Assembly (NCBI GenBank): GCA_029262235.1
Contig: JAJCZU010000006.1
Location: forward strand, 1 to 64,000
Direction of reading: 5' to 3'
DNA from: Candidatus Eiseniibacteriota bacterium
GTDB lineage: Bacteria; Orphanbacterota; Orphanbacteria; Orphanbacterales; Orphanbacteraceae
Length of the DNA stretch: 64,000 nt
Positions 31,458-45,200 of this stretch are shown piece by piece (position 1 is the first letter of the stretch; each line of letters begins with the position of its first letter). The position numbers were made by a program, and so were the translations under genes. The notes beneath the pieces are model-generated. The model made no database searches and had not been told where the DNA came from. It worked only from the letters and a program-made list of their open reading frames with translations.

Positions 31458-32740
31458 CCTTTCTGCAACGCGCACTCCTCTGTCTCTTCGTGCCGGCCTT
31501 CGCTGCGAACGTGGCGGCCGACGATCTCGTGGGGCAGGCCGAGCCGATTCCCCGCGGCGCCTGGATGCTCGAGACGCGCGACGCTTCCGTCCTGTGGGGA
31601 CGTCAGTACTCCATCGACTTCCGCTCCGACTACTATCCTCGCGACATCCCCGTTTCCGGGTTCCCCGTAACGGACGCCGAACACGTTCTGCGGGGAGAGC
31701 TGCTTCTTTCGTACGGCTTGCTTCAGGGACGAATCGATTTGTCAGGCGCCTTACGGTTTTACGGTCAATGGTTGAACTATCAATCATCGAGTGGCCGCGA
31801 CACGCCGGCCGGCGACTTCACGGGCGACATCGGCGACAGCTGGCTGTCGCTTCGCGTGGCCCTTCCGTCGCCGCACAGCAACTTCGCGCTCAACATGGAA
31901 ACGTTCGTGACTCTTCCCACCGGCCCGGCCGGCTCCGACTCGACCACGGCTCTCTTCACGACGAACAAAACCGACGCCGGCTTTCTGGTTGCGGGGAGCT
32001 GGCGCGGTGCGCGCAGCCGGTTTCACCTGCAGACCGGCTATCGCTTGAATCAGAACGAATCGGGCGGGGCCCTGCTGTACCCGATCTACTATCCTCCTGT
32101 CGTTGACGGGGGAAGCAACTCGGACAACGACGCCTGGATGCTGCGGGCGGGCGCGGAATTCCATTCGGCCCCCGTCGACATCATGATGGAGATCATGGCC
32201 GACCGGATAATCGGCACGGACGGGCTCGGATGGCGCGAAGCCCCGGTGCAGCTGATTCCCGGGATCCGGTACGCCGTGAGCCGCAGTTTCTCGGTTTCCG
32301 CGCACTGGGGGATCTCGCTCTCGCAGTCGGATGCCGACCGTACGCCCCTGCCCGGGTTCGGGGCGGTTCCCGAAGTGCTTTACCCGGACTGGAGCTTTTC
32401 CATGCGGCTCCGCTGGACGAAGACCGTGGGGGCGTCGGACCGGGACCGGGACGGCATCGCGGACCCGTTCGACCGCTGTCCGATCGATCCTGAAGACTAC
32501 GACGGCTATCAGGACGACGACGGGTGCCCCGATCTCGACAACGACCGGGACGGCATCCCGGACCTCTGGGACAAGGCTCCGCGCGAGGCCGAGGACTTCG
32601 ACGGCTTCCAGGACGATGACGGGGCGCCGGATTACGACAACGACGGCGACGGGATCCCGGACATCGAAGATTACTGTCCCGACGCGGCCGAGGACTTCGA
32701 CGGCGATCGAGACGATGACGGCTGTCCTGACGTCTCCTGA
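31454..32740 (+). CDS. Outer-membrane barrel protein ending in TSP3 calcium repeats
   Basis: 428 residues with a signal peptide (about 1-22). Residues 30-320 have alternating beta-strand composition typical of an outer-membrane barrel (ending MRLRWTKTVGA). They are followed by thrombospondin type 3 repeats, such as DRDRDGIADPFDRCPIDPED, DLDNDRDGIPDLWDKAP and YDNDGDGIPDIEDYCPDAAED. It stops after the repeats (DDDGCPDVS) without the OmpA peptidoglycan-binding domain that normally follows them. It may be a natural truncation of an OmpA-type protein or a surface calcium-binding form. Confidence 0.8.
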   Translation: MTFLQRALLCLFVPAFAANVAADDLVGQAEPIPRGAWMLETRDASVLWGRQYSIDFRSDYYPRDIPVSGFPVTDAEHVLRGELLLSYGLLQGRIDLSGALRFYGQWLNYQSSSGRDTPAGDFTGDIGDSWLSLRVALPSPHSNFALNMETFVTLPTGPAGSDSTTALFTTNKTDAGFLVAGSWRGARSRFHLQTGYRLNQNESGGALLYPIYYPPVVDGGSNSDNDAWMLRAGAEFHSAPVDIMMEIMADRIIGTDGLGWREAPVQLIPGIRYAVSRSFSVSAHWGISLSQSDADRTPLPGFGAVPEVLYPDWSFSMRLRWTKTVGASDRDRDGIADPFDRCPIDPEDYDGYQDDDGCPDLDNDRDGIPDLWDKAPREAEDFDGFQDDDGAPDYDNDGDGIPDIEDYCPDAAEDFDGDRDDDGCPDVS

Positions 32741-33290
32741 GGTGTTTCAGGGATTTTTCTTGACACTCTTCAGGGCACGTTGATACGTTGACCCCCGTTT
32801 TTAGCCAGAGCGGAATTCCGTCGCAACTCGCGGGAGGAGCGGCGGGTCGAGAATGCGGAGTGACGATGCTCTTACATTGGGCCAATTTTAAAAAAAAGCT
32901 CAATCGATCGTCAGGATCCGCCGAAAGAGGACAGGAAGCGCGAAAAGGAATTTTTTCTTGACAACCCAAATGGCCCGTGGGATATTGGCCGCGATTTTTT
33001 TCTGGAAAAATCGTGCCTGTTCCCACACCGGGAAGGCGAGAAGGAACGCGTTGAAAACAAAGTAGTTAGAAGGGTGTAAGGGTCTCTTTTCCGGCTCGCA
33101 GAGAGCAGCCGGAAGAGCGTGCCCATTACTGTATTTTGGCTTAAATGAAGAAACTGCAATCACATAGAAGTCTCAAGGAGGACACGGAGTGGAGAACGAC
33201 TCGTGGTTACAAAGCGTTATTCCGCTTTTATCTTTCCGAAGAAGAAAACCTCGCGGGATGACCATATCCCCGCAAAAGGAGGGCTCGAGT
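32741..33290 (+). promoter_or_regulatory. Long AT-richer leader and promoter region of the giant gene
   Basis: No convincing gene on either strand. TTGACA (32958-32963), a 17-base spacer and GATATT (32981-32986) form a good promoter. The first transcribed bases hold the hairpin CGATTTTT/AAAAATCG (32992-33013). A second hairpin, GCGGGAT/ATCCCCGC (about 33253-33272), sits just before the ribosome site. Another TTGACA at 32760-32765 lacks a clear -10 box. The leader is about 300 bases; AAGGAGG sites occur at 33175-33181 and 33276-33282. Confidence 0.55.
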
Positions 33291-36200
33291 ATGAGTAGTC
33301 GTAGGAAGGGACGACTCAAAACACTCTCCCTGTTCGCGCTGCTTCTGACTGGAATGCTGTTCGCCCCTCAGGCGGATGCGCTTCCTGAAGTCGGGAGCCT
33401 TACGATCAGGGATGTGACGTACGATTCTGGCGCTGACAGGCTGGATATCGTATTCGACCGTACTGTGTCGGCAGCTGCCGCCACGGACTTCCGTTTTAAC
33501 GACGGAACCACCTATGCCGGCGGCGCCCCCGTAATTTCGGGGCTGCTCGGTAACGTAGTCAGTTTGACGACGTTCTCGACAGCGCCGGTGCCAGGTACCA
33601 CTACGGTCGCCATCAAGGATTCGCTTGCCGCGATCACCGGGTTGGAGATTATTACGGGGAACGCGACGGCAACGCGCGACTTCTCGTTCCACCCGATCGT
33701 GACAGGCCCTGTGATCGCTTCGGCGCTCTACACGGCTGGTGAATCGGATCTCGATCCTACGAACGACGTCATTACGGTAGAGTTCAATACCGGAGTGACG
33801 TTCGTACCGGCGGCTCACGACACCCTGTTCAGCATGCCGCAGCTCAAGGGCACGCAGACAATCGGTGATGACGACGGTGACGAGTTCCTCACACTCATCT
33901 TCGGTGCTGACGAAACGACGGTCCTCGACTACGTGTCGACGGTCGGACTCGCGTCGGACATTCTTGCCGGAATGGGCATCCAGGATTCGAACACCGACGA
34001 GATGACCTCGCTCACCCGCGTTCGCGTGGGTTCGGGCAGTGGTGCATTTCCGCTGTACGCTCCCTGGTACGCTGATGCGGGTGGCGTAGGCGGCGGCAAC
34101 GACCGCTTCTACTATGTGATGAGCGGAGATGTTTCGTTCAACACGCCCGGCATCGGGATCACCGGTATCACCACGTTCAGTGGCGCTGGTGTGGCCCCGA
34201 CGTTCAGTGGTGAAGTCTGGTCGACTCCGAACCGCCGCACGGTCGTCGGTGTCCGGAACGCGCATAAGGACGGCAACTATCTGAGCGCTCCGGTGCTTGG
34301 AACTTCGACGCGTCCGACGCTCCCGGTTGATGCCGATCTCGTGAACGCAACGCTGACCACGGCGGCCGATTCGGCTGATTCGGGGCCGGCTGGCGTGCCG
34401 ATCGGTTTCGGTCCCGCGATCATCGCCGCTTACTGGGATGGCAACGCGGATCAGATCATTCTTTACTTCTCGGAAGGCTTCGGGACGAACCCGGTGGCCG
34501 CCGACTTCCAGATCAACGGCGATGTCGCAACAGGCATCGGCGCGGGCTGGACGCTGGCAACGGTTGCCGGACGTGAAGTTCGCCTGAATGCTCCGGCTGA
34601 CACGACCTGGCTCGAAGGCGATGTGATCAACATCGAAACGACGCCGGTCATGGTCGGCCTTTCGGGTTTCGTGCCCTCGTTCACCGGCGCGGCCGGTACC
34701 GTGGACAACGCGATTCCGATTCGCGACGCGACGCCGCCGTCGAGCAACCTCGCTCTGACGGACCTTCTCGAGCGGAATCCGCAGGATACGCTCTCGCACG
34801 GCTTCATCAGCCTGTACGAGAATCCGGATCTGGATGTCTGCTATTACCTCATTCTCAGCAAGATCGGGGAAGAGGTTAACAACGGCGACTTCGACACTAC
34901 GCTCAACGTATGTGGTTCGATTCCCTTCCCGAATCCGCAGGGCGTTGACGGCGACACGGCGACGGTCATTATCGACATTACACCGGGTCTGAACGATGCC
35001 ACCGGAACCGTGATCGCCCAGGGCGACCGCGTCTTCTTCGGTGTCGCTCCTGTCGACAAAGAAGGGAACATCGGACAGTCGTATCGGGTTCCCGGCTCTC
35101 TTGTAGCCGGCCCTGTTGCCTGTCCGCGTGACTTTATTACGATTGCCGACGACCTTCGTATCAGCCTCGGCGCTGACTCGATCGTCGTTACGGACAACAA
35201 TATCTGGATCAACGGTCACGCCGACCCGGTGCCGGACACTCTCGTAGGGGATACGCTCGCTGTCGATCCGTTCGACATCGTCGTCGTCTACCAGGATGCC
35301 GCGCTCACGGACTCGATCGCGGCCGGTACTGCTACGGACGTCGGATCCTTCGTGATCGGACTCCCGAGCGACGCGGGTGATGCCAACGACTGGATCTACC
35401 TGACGTCGCGTGACCAGTTCGGCAACCAGTGCCCGGGCTTCACGCAGATCCTGAATGATCAGACACCCCCCGCTATCACAAAGCATGGCGATCCGAAGAA
35501 TCCGTGGGCGATTTACGGCCCCGGCGATTCGGTTTGCGTCTTTGTTGAGGGCGCGGATACGACCGCCGGCGTCGCGATCGATCAGATCTCGTCGCTCCTG
35601 AGCGGTACGGTCGAAATCCTGACGTTCCACATGCCCCAGGAAATCGTGGCTTCGGCCAGCTTCGTGGCATGGGGTTCGGATCAGACTGACAACGACGGCG
35701 ACTGGATCTCGGGCGCCGTTGGCGACAGCGCGGTCTGTGGACCGGCGTATCGCCGTCCGGCCGACACGTGCCGTGTCGGAACGGAAGACTATGCTGAGCC
35801 GTATTGCGACGAGAACGGCAACGGGGCATTCGACCTCGGTGAGTACTTCGTCGACTACAATGGCAACAAGGTGTTCGACGGCGGTGGCGACTTCAATCTC
35901 GACTACCTCGACGCACCGTACACGGGCGACACCACCAACATCGGTGGCGAAGGCCCGACCATGCGTCAGGAACTCGCGATGTATAAGGCTTCGTTCGCGA
36001 ACCTTGACGCCGCTCTAGCGAATCCGGAACCGGTTCAGTGGCTCATCTGCCGCGTCCGGCTCCTCGACAAGAACGAAAACGAGTCGATTCTTCTCGACAC
36101 GATCACGTTCGATAATCTCGCTCCGGAACAGTCGCAGTTCTCGCGCCTCGCGCGTCGTGACTCGTCTCAGTCCGGTGCGGGCAGCGGTAACCTGCTTCCG

Positions 36201-39200
36201 GATATCGGTGGCACGGCCAACTGCTACACCGTCGGTAACTTCGTCGACTTCGACGTCACGACCTACAGTGACTCGCACGACGTCGATTACGTTCTCCTTC
36301 AGATCAACACGGGTGGAGGCTGGGGTGACCTCAACTTCGACCCGAACGGTGATTTGAATGCGGACGGTCAGCCGGGTAAAGCCGGTATCGATGATGACTT
36401 CGATGGCTGGGCGGACACGCTCGACGTCCAGGTTCACAACGCCATGCAGAACAGCCTTGCGGCTGATGCTGCTGACACGGATTCGACGCCGGCCGCCGGT
36501 GACGGGATCTGGGCGCTGAACGACGGAATCGATAACGACAATAATGGCGTGATCGATGACGCGACGGACACGACGTACGCTGCCAACTTCATGGACGATG
36601 ACGACGAAGACGGGATGCTCGACGGTACGACCGTTTCGACTCTCGACGCTGTCATCGGTGGTGGCTTCGGCCCCGGTGTCAACATGTTCCCGCAGTACCT
36701 GCACGTTGCCGGTATTGCCGCGACGGACACCAGCCTCAATGTTCCGGGTGACGGCTTCAGCGATGAAACCGCCCTTCTCTTCCCGGACATCGGCACGCCG
36801 ATTCCGCTCACGGGCACGGACGAAGTGTTCGGCTGGGCGGCGCTGAACGGGTTCAACCTGAACATGCGCATGATCCAGCATCACTACAACATCCCGAACG
36901 AAACGCAGTTCAGTCTGCGCGCCGTTCCTTACGACACGCGTGGCGGCCGCATAGGCCCGATGTCCAAAGCCGGTGGCGTCTTCGATGACGACATTGCGGC
37001 GAACCGGACCGGGAACAGCGACCCGACGAAGGCGATTCAGATCTGTCTGATCGTCGACACCACGGGTGTTGCCTGCGCGATCGATGTCGCTGCATTCGGT
37101 GAGAACACGGGCGCCGACAGTGCGGCCGCTGCGAACATCGACTACACCGCATGGGATTCGGAAGATTCGACGTACACGTCGCCGGCCGCACCGCTGAGCT
37201 ACACGCTCACGGCTGCGGGTTCGGGCGCGGAAATCGACTCGGTCGTCTTCTACGCGATGATGTGGAATGTCGATCCGGTCGATCCGGACACGTGGCTCGG
37301 TACGTGGACGCGCGTCGGTGCTGATTCCGACGGCATTCCGTACAACACGGACTGGACGGCTCCGATCGTCACGAACAAGCCGTGTGACAAAACGCTTCGT
37401 TACTACTTCTACTGCCAGGCCTTCGGCGCGTCCGGTCTCTTCGAAGAGGCCCTCGCGGATTCCGATACGGCGCTTGCAGAACTCGTAGTCGAGGTCGTGG
37501 ACCATGTGTTCCCGATCACGAACATCACGAGCGTGGGTAACGATTACGACCTGACCAACGGTGCGACGGTTCCTGCCGATTCTGCGATCCACATTCGGAT
37601 CGAAGGTACGGCGGATCTCGACGACCGCGACGGTCTGGCCGGCTTCAGTGACATTACGAGCATTGAATTCCAGCAGCGTCGTACGAACAACGGCAACAAC
37701 AGCGCCGGACCGTGGTACACCATCGGTTCGATCGCGACGCCGTTTGATTCGATGCCGCCGGTTGACGTTGTCTGGCGTACCGATACGCTGACCGCACGGG
37801 ACTACGATGTCCGCGCGATCGGTATCGACTGCGAAGGCAACTCGAATATCAAGTTCACGCAGGTCGTGCATGTCTCCATTGACACGCTCGGTCTTCGCGC
37901 ATACATCGAGCCCCAGGTCTTCGAATCATCAGATTCGATCACGCTTACGGCTCAGGTCTTCATTCACGACGAGTCGATTGACAATGTCGACTTCCAGGTA
38001 TGGCCGGACTCGAATGAGAACTGCCTCCCGGATGAAAACATCTCGTGGGTGTCGATCTACAACGACGACAACGACGATTCGTCGAGCGCCGATCCGGGTG
38101 GTGATGTCACCCTCCGTGTCGGTAGCGGAACGCTGTACGAAGTCAGCCAGCTCACGCCGGGTGACAAGTACGTCGACTTCGATGCGGATCACGGTTACAT
38201 CGACTACGACGGTGACGGCTACTCGCCGATCGACCCGGTCGTATGGGATGACAACAGCGACGGCTTCTACGATGAGTCCGATGGTGACACCACCGTGATC
38301 GGCCAGGTCGTGTCGACGGGGACGCCTCCGGCGATCACGTCGTTCGACGCGGACGAATTCTACGCCGACTACAACACGAACGGTGACCTCGACGACGATG
38401 ACTGGATCTTCAAAGAAGGTCTCGGCGGCTTCGAAGCCGGTTCGGATGAGCATCATACGTGGCAGGGCGGCTGGAACGTTGCGGACCTTTCGGGTTCGTG
38501 GTTGATCCGGTCGGTCGCGACGGATGAGCTCGGTAATGTCGACACCGACTCCAATACGGCGATTCCGTACATCTGCTGCGGTCTCGACGTCGATGCGCCG
38601 GCCGCTCAGGTCTGCAAAATCGCGATGGGTCTCGGTGGCTTCTCCTGGTACGACGGCATGCCGGTCGACTCGGTAGTTTGCGGTGACAACGAATGGGTCA
38701 AGCTCTGGGCTTGCCTGAACGACTCCGCCGACTACGCCGATCTCGACTACATCCGGTTCGAGTACTCAGTTGATAACGTGAACTGGACCGACCTCGACGT
38801 GAACGACGACAACGACTTCTATGTCGATATCGACGACACGCTCGGGTTCTCGCTCGGCGATGCCATCGTTCGCGATGACTACAGCGCCGACACCACGTTC
38901 ACGGTGGACGCTTCCGACGTTCTGCTTCGCAACGGGATTGCGGGCGACATCAGCGACATCTACGGATATCGCATGTTCCCGCTCTCCGACGAAGACGGCG
39001 CCGGTGGTGGTGATGAAGACGGTGACGGCAATGCGGACGAGGATGACTTCGACGAAGAAGACAGCCGCGATCCGTACTGCGTCTACTTCAATATTCGCGA
39101 CCTGACGATGAACGACGGTCTTTTCCGCACCTCGACGCGCGTTTACTTCCGCGCCGTGGCCGTGGACGAGAACGGAAACGAAGACACGGATCCCACGATC

Positions 39201-42200
39201 ACGCAGTTCGTGATTCAGGAAAACGTGGATCCGGAAACGGACATCGTCTGGGCAACGGACGAAAACGGTGACACGCTCGACGTCTACCCGGCCACGCAGG
39301 ATGGTGACGGCGGCGATGCGCTCTACCTGATCAACCAGCTGAATCTCCACGTTACTGTGGAAGACTCCAGCACGGTCGATTCGGTGTACGTCTGGTACCG
39401 TTGGAATCCGAAGGCCTACGAAGGTCTCAACAACCTCAACAATCCGTGGCAGCGCGCCGCGGTTGTGGATGTTGTCTATCCGTTCAATCTCGATTGGGAC
39501 ATCAGCGGTCTTACCGATGGTTGCTATCAGTTCGCCGTGATTGCTCGCGACGAAACGTGCAACGAATCGGCTCCGCGTCTCAATCCCTACGAATTCACGA
39601 AGCTTTCGGTCCTGGCCGAAATCGAGTCCGCGCTCCGTCCGCTCGACTGGACGAAGAACGGCAATCTCGATCATCACAGCTCCGTGACGCTCGATACGGT
39701 TCAGGTCGGTGCTGAACTCTGGATCCGCGCGGAACTTTCCGCGTCGGCCACGGCAGCGGACGCCGCGAATGCTGAAGTGTACTTCTGGTACGCCGACCGC
39801 GTTCTTGGTGAAGAGCTGACGGTTCAGACCTTCTACCCGTATATCTCGAGTGATGTTGCTGCTTCCGACAGCGGTTACAGCATCTTCGGTGACGAGGACA
39901 ACTGGTGGTGTGACGTTCAGGTGCACGTGGATACGGGCACGGCAGACGGCATCGCCACTTACTACACGAACGACGATTTCGAAGCTCTCGCGGCGCCGAC
40001 GAAGTTTGACTTCACGGTCCGTGGCGGCTCGAAAATCGAGTTTGGTGCACAGCTCGCGTCGACGGACGTGGCCTACGTCAGCTACAACTACACTGGGTGG
40101 CAGCTGATCGCGGACTCACCGGATGACGACGTGGACGAAAACGGTTACTTCACGAGCGCCTGGGATCCGGCCGATCCGGTACCGGCACCTGAGAACAAGG
40201 GCCTGACGTGCGCCTACGACATGATCGCTCAGGTTCAGTACGACTTCGGTGGCGATGACAACTGTCTCGCCGAAACGCCGTGGTCCGAGAACAAGATCGT
40301 GCTGCTCCAGGAAATCGACGGACCGGAAGTCACGCTTCACGGCTTCTTCTGGGACGAAGATTCTCCGTTCACGGAGTACAACTGGTCGGGTAACCCCATG
40401 CGCCAGTCGAACGGCTCGCATCGCAAGACGAAGCTCTGCGGTATCGAGTACGACGCGTTCGTGATTGTGGACTCGGTCGAAGCCGACAGCGTCAAGCTGG
40501 CGTTCGACTCGGGTACGCAGTACGACCTGACGAACTACGTCACGGGTGACACCATCACGCTGACGATCACGATGAACGAACAGGACTTCCTGTGGTTCAC
40601 GAATCCGGCGATCTTCCCGGATTCGATCGAGAACGTACATCTTCTCTGGGACACCTCGGGTGACACGCAGAAGATCACCATGTACGACGACGGCGCGCAC
40701 AACGACGGTGCAGCTGACGACGGCTGGTGGGGTACGCAGGTCGACGTCATCGTGGGCAGCTCGCTCCGTGACTACAACTACCAGTTCGATATTGACGGCT
40801 CGGGCGACGAAGACGGCGTCTTCAACGATCCGCGCGTCAACGGCAGCGACGTTCAGGTTCCGGCCGACTTCTGGCACCGGAACTTCACGACGGAGCTGGG
40901 CGAAGGCACGCACACCGCGGTGGCGAGCGCCTGGGGGAACTTCGGTGTCCTCGGCACGAACACCACGAGCGCGCAGGGTCCGATCGTCTTCACGATCGAC
41001 TGCACGCCGATGACGGTGGAAAGCCTGAATATCGTTCAGGATTGCGACTCCGACGACGAGTTCCAGTTCGTCGCGATCATTCGCGACGCGGGTGAGCTCA
41101 TCACCGATATCTTTGAAGTAGACGAAGTCCGTTTCCAGTACGCGACCGACGTTCATAAAGACCGTTGGATCGATCTGGAAGACCTCGACTACTTCGATCG
41201 CGAAACCGGCTGGGTATGGGAAGGCAACTGGCCTTCGAGCGCTCTGCCGGCCAGCGATGGGATCGATAACAACGGCAACGGCATCACCGACGAACCGGAA
41301 GAAGAAGACTACGAATTCTGCATCCGCGTCGTGGTAGCCGATTGTGGCTGGGCCGTCACGGTCTTCCCGACTGTTCCGGAAGACGTAACGGTTCGTATCG
41401 ATCGCAGTGCTCCGACGATCACGATGACCTCGCCGGCTCAGGGCGCTACGGTCACGTACGGTGAAGACTTCACCGTCTGTGCCCAGCCCGACGTGACCGG
41501 TCAGGAAATCGATTACTACGTGTTCTACTTCTCGGATCAGTCCGGGAACTGGATCCCGATCGACCCGACTCCGCAGGACGACGGTGATGATCCGTGGGTG
41601 CCCGCCGATGGTGACAACGAGGTCTGCGTGACCTTCGACACCGACTGGCTCGGCAACCAGGAAGATCAGTACGTGCAGTTCCTCGCAGTCGCCGTTGATA
41701 ACGGCTGCAACCGTTCGGATTCGACGCAGACCACGCCGATCGTGGCGGCTGTGAACGATACGATCGGGCCGGCGGCCTGCATCATTTCGATCGACCTTGA
41801 TTGCGACAACGAAATCTCGGTCGCCGACCCGAATCTCCGGATTCAGGGTGATGAAGTCACCGTTGTCGGTAAAGTCCTGAGCGACGCAGACCGTGTTTCG
41901 GTTGTGGAGTTCTGGCTCAACGACGGTACGACGAATCATCTCGTCGGCTTCGAGAACGACCTCAGCGGTAATCCGGCGGCTCTTTCGTTCACGTTCAACG
42001 CGAACGATTACATCGCCAGCGGTACGACTGCTGAAGGATCGATCTGGTTCCTTGCCCGCGACCTCGACGGCAACCCGGACCCGACACCTCTCATGGTGCC
42101 GGTGACATGGGACCGCGTGGATCCGAGCGTGAACTACACCGCAGTGAACTTCGTAGACGGCACGGAAGACTATGCCGACGATGACATCGTCGACAACACG

Positions 42201-45200
42201 TCGCTCGCGCTGAAAGCGGATCCGTTCACGGGGCTCCTGACCTTCCGGGTCACGACCGCCGATGCGGATGTTAAATACATGACTCTCCAGGCCCGTCCGG
42301 ACTCCGCATACTGGGGTCTCCTCGGTGACTGGGAAGACATCGACGACCTCGACTTCGAACCGCAGTTCGACGTGGGTGGCGAGTACCTCTGGTGGCTCGA
42401 AACCACGCCGGGTGACATCGATCTTGATGACGGCCCGTATGAATGGCGTGTCCTCGCAACGGACTTTGCCTGCAATACGAACGCGCTCGATCCGCTCGTG
42501 GTCAAAGCGACTCTCGACACGGAAGATCCGAACTGCCTCTTCGTCGGCGACGACGCGGTGGCTGACGGTGACATCGGTCAGGTTGCTGCCGGTGACGATG
42601 TGGAACTGACCTGGTTCGGTCAGGACAACAACGGTGCACGCGGACGTACTGACATCGAGCATGTCACCTTCTGGTACTTCGGTGCCGACGGCGACACGGT
42701 GATCATCGGTACGGACGATACGCCGACGCCGGATCAGCTCGACACGCCTGGAACGAAGTGGACGGCCAACGTGACCTGGACGACGCCGGACTGGCTCGTA
42801 CGTGACACGGAATGGACGGTCTACGCCTGGGCATACGATACGCCCTGGAATCGGACGACCTGTTCGTTCGATATCAATATTGAAGATCGTCACGCTCCGC
42901 AGGGCACGCGCCTCGTGGGTGTTTCGCCGGACGAAGACTGCAATATCTTCCCGCGCGAAATCAGTGAGACGGTTCTGAATGAGCAGACCATCACGTGGAC
43001 GAACGTCATTGAACTCGAAGCCGAAACGGCGGTCGGGGACAGCGGCATCGCACGCGTCTGGTTCTATGCGATTAACGAAGCCGGTGACACTCTTGTCATC
43101 GACGTTGATGAAAACCCGAGTTCCACGACCGACGGTGCACAGGATGTCTGGCGCTGGTACGGCGAGTGGGACTGCGAAGAACTCGATCATGCAACGGACA
43201 CGCCGAAATGGGCCGAAGGCTCGTACACGGTGTACGCGTGGGCAGTTGACGAAGAGGACAACGTCGAAGTACCGACCATGTGGTACAACTTCGTCCTCGA
43301 CAAGACTGCTCCGAAGGCCGTCGCGACGATCAACGGTTCGACGGATGACACCACCATCGAACGAGGCGACTCGGTCCATGTCGGCGCCAACGTTGACGGT
43401 AACGAAGACGTTACGGTCACGTGGTACATGCGCTCGCACTACGACTCGACGCCGGGTGAAGATGCGTGGCTGGCCATGACGGTTCCGAACGGATTCAACT
43501 TCATCTATGAAACGACGAATCCGGATGACAACCGTCCGTACAGCTTCGACTGGGCGACCTGGCTGCAGGACGCTCCGCTCGAAGTCGGAAACTGCTACGA
43601 CATCGTCCCGGTGGCTGAAGACCTCGTGTGCAACGCGGGTGACATTCAGTCTGCCTGGGCGGCTGATTGTGGCATTACCTTCTGTGTCGAGGACAACATG
43701 GCGCCCTGCGCCACGATTACGTACCTCCGTCGCGAACTGTGCGACGAAGAGGGGAACATCGAGCAGCCCGATCGCGAACGAGTCCGAGGATTCGCGAGCT
43801 TGACGGCCAAGGTGCTCCGTGGCGATACGGACACGCAGTGGGTCGCCTTCCAGTACAGCATCGACAACGGTGCGACCTGGGTACTTGCGGACAATGATGT
43901 GGATTCCCTGGGTGACTTCTCTTGGACACTCAACGATTGGAATTCGGATCTGCTCCCTGAAGGTGACATCCTCTGGCGTGCCGTTGCGTATGACGACGCT
44001 GGCAACTTTGATGAAAGTGCTGCCTGCTCGCCGACGCGTACGCTCGTGATCGATCGTACGGGCCCGACCATTGAAGTGGTTACGCCGAACGACTTCGATC
44101 AGTGCCCGTTCGTTCGCAATGAGGACGGTGACCCCGTGGTCCCGCTCATCATTACGAGCTCGGACGATCAGCAGCAGGCGCAGTTCGGTCTGGTCTTTGA
44201 ATGGAAGAAGACGATCTCCGACACGACGCGCTGGTCGACATCGGACATTGAGGACTTCCTCTACGACGAAAAGTCGGGCTACTACACGACGACTTGGAAC
44301 GTGGACGAAAACGAAAGCGGCAAGTACGACTTCCGCGTCACGGCTCTCGACAGTGCGTGCAACTGGACTACAGTCATGATGGCGACGGAAGTCGTGATCG
44401 ACGTGGACGCACCGCTAGTCAACATCACCCGCTTCGAGATCGATCGGAACGTGGGTGGTGAGCAGACAACGGTCGTCTCCCAGATCAGCCAGGGGCTCGT
44501 GGTGGATGTTTCGGCCGGCGAACCGGTCCGCATCTATGCTACGGCAACCGATGATGAACAGGACATCCCCGGCCCGCTCGATCAGGGTGTCGATAGTGTC
44601 TACTTCGAAGTTACGGCTTCGCTCGGCGGCACCATCTACCACCTCGATCTGGGTGAGCAGGATGAAAGCGACAGCAGCCACTTCGTGGCACACTGGAACA
44701 CGTCCGCGCTCGACCCGGGTGATTACTTCATCCGTGCCCGCGCCGTGGACCACTGCGGAAACGAATCGTACTCCGACTGGAGTGAGGTCAATGTGATCGA
44801 CGATTCGCCGCCGCGTGCCGCTGTGATCTGCTGGGAGCCGGATGTCATTAACGACATCAACGCGACGACGAAGGTCAAGGTTTACGCCACCGAGTGGTGC
44901 AACCAGCGTGTTGATGAAGTGATGTTCCAGTACCAGCGCGTCGACGCCTCGCAGGGCGACGGTGGAACGGACGACGGAGATGGGGCCGCCGGTAAGGCTG
45001 CCGCTCCGTGGGTCACGTTCGGCACGCAGACGAACGTCGCTACCGACGATTCGCTCTGGTGCGCTGAGCTCGAGATCGGCCGCGGTACGATCTGGAACAT
45101 CGGTGATGAAATGCTTCTCCGCGCGGTAGCGATCACGCTCCGTCCGGAAATCACTTCGAAGACGGATGCCTCCGAAGCTTCGGCTTCGAACAAGGGAGAC

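Noticed and set aside
32193-33163. Minus-strand frames in the leader of the giant gene
   Set aside because: No ribosome sites or motifs; Arg/Pro/Ser-rich composition typical of antisense frames, and they overlap the TSP3 coding region.
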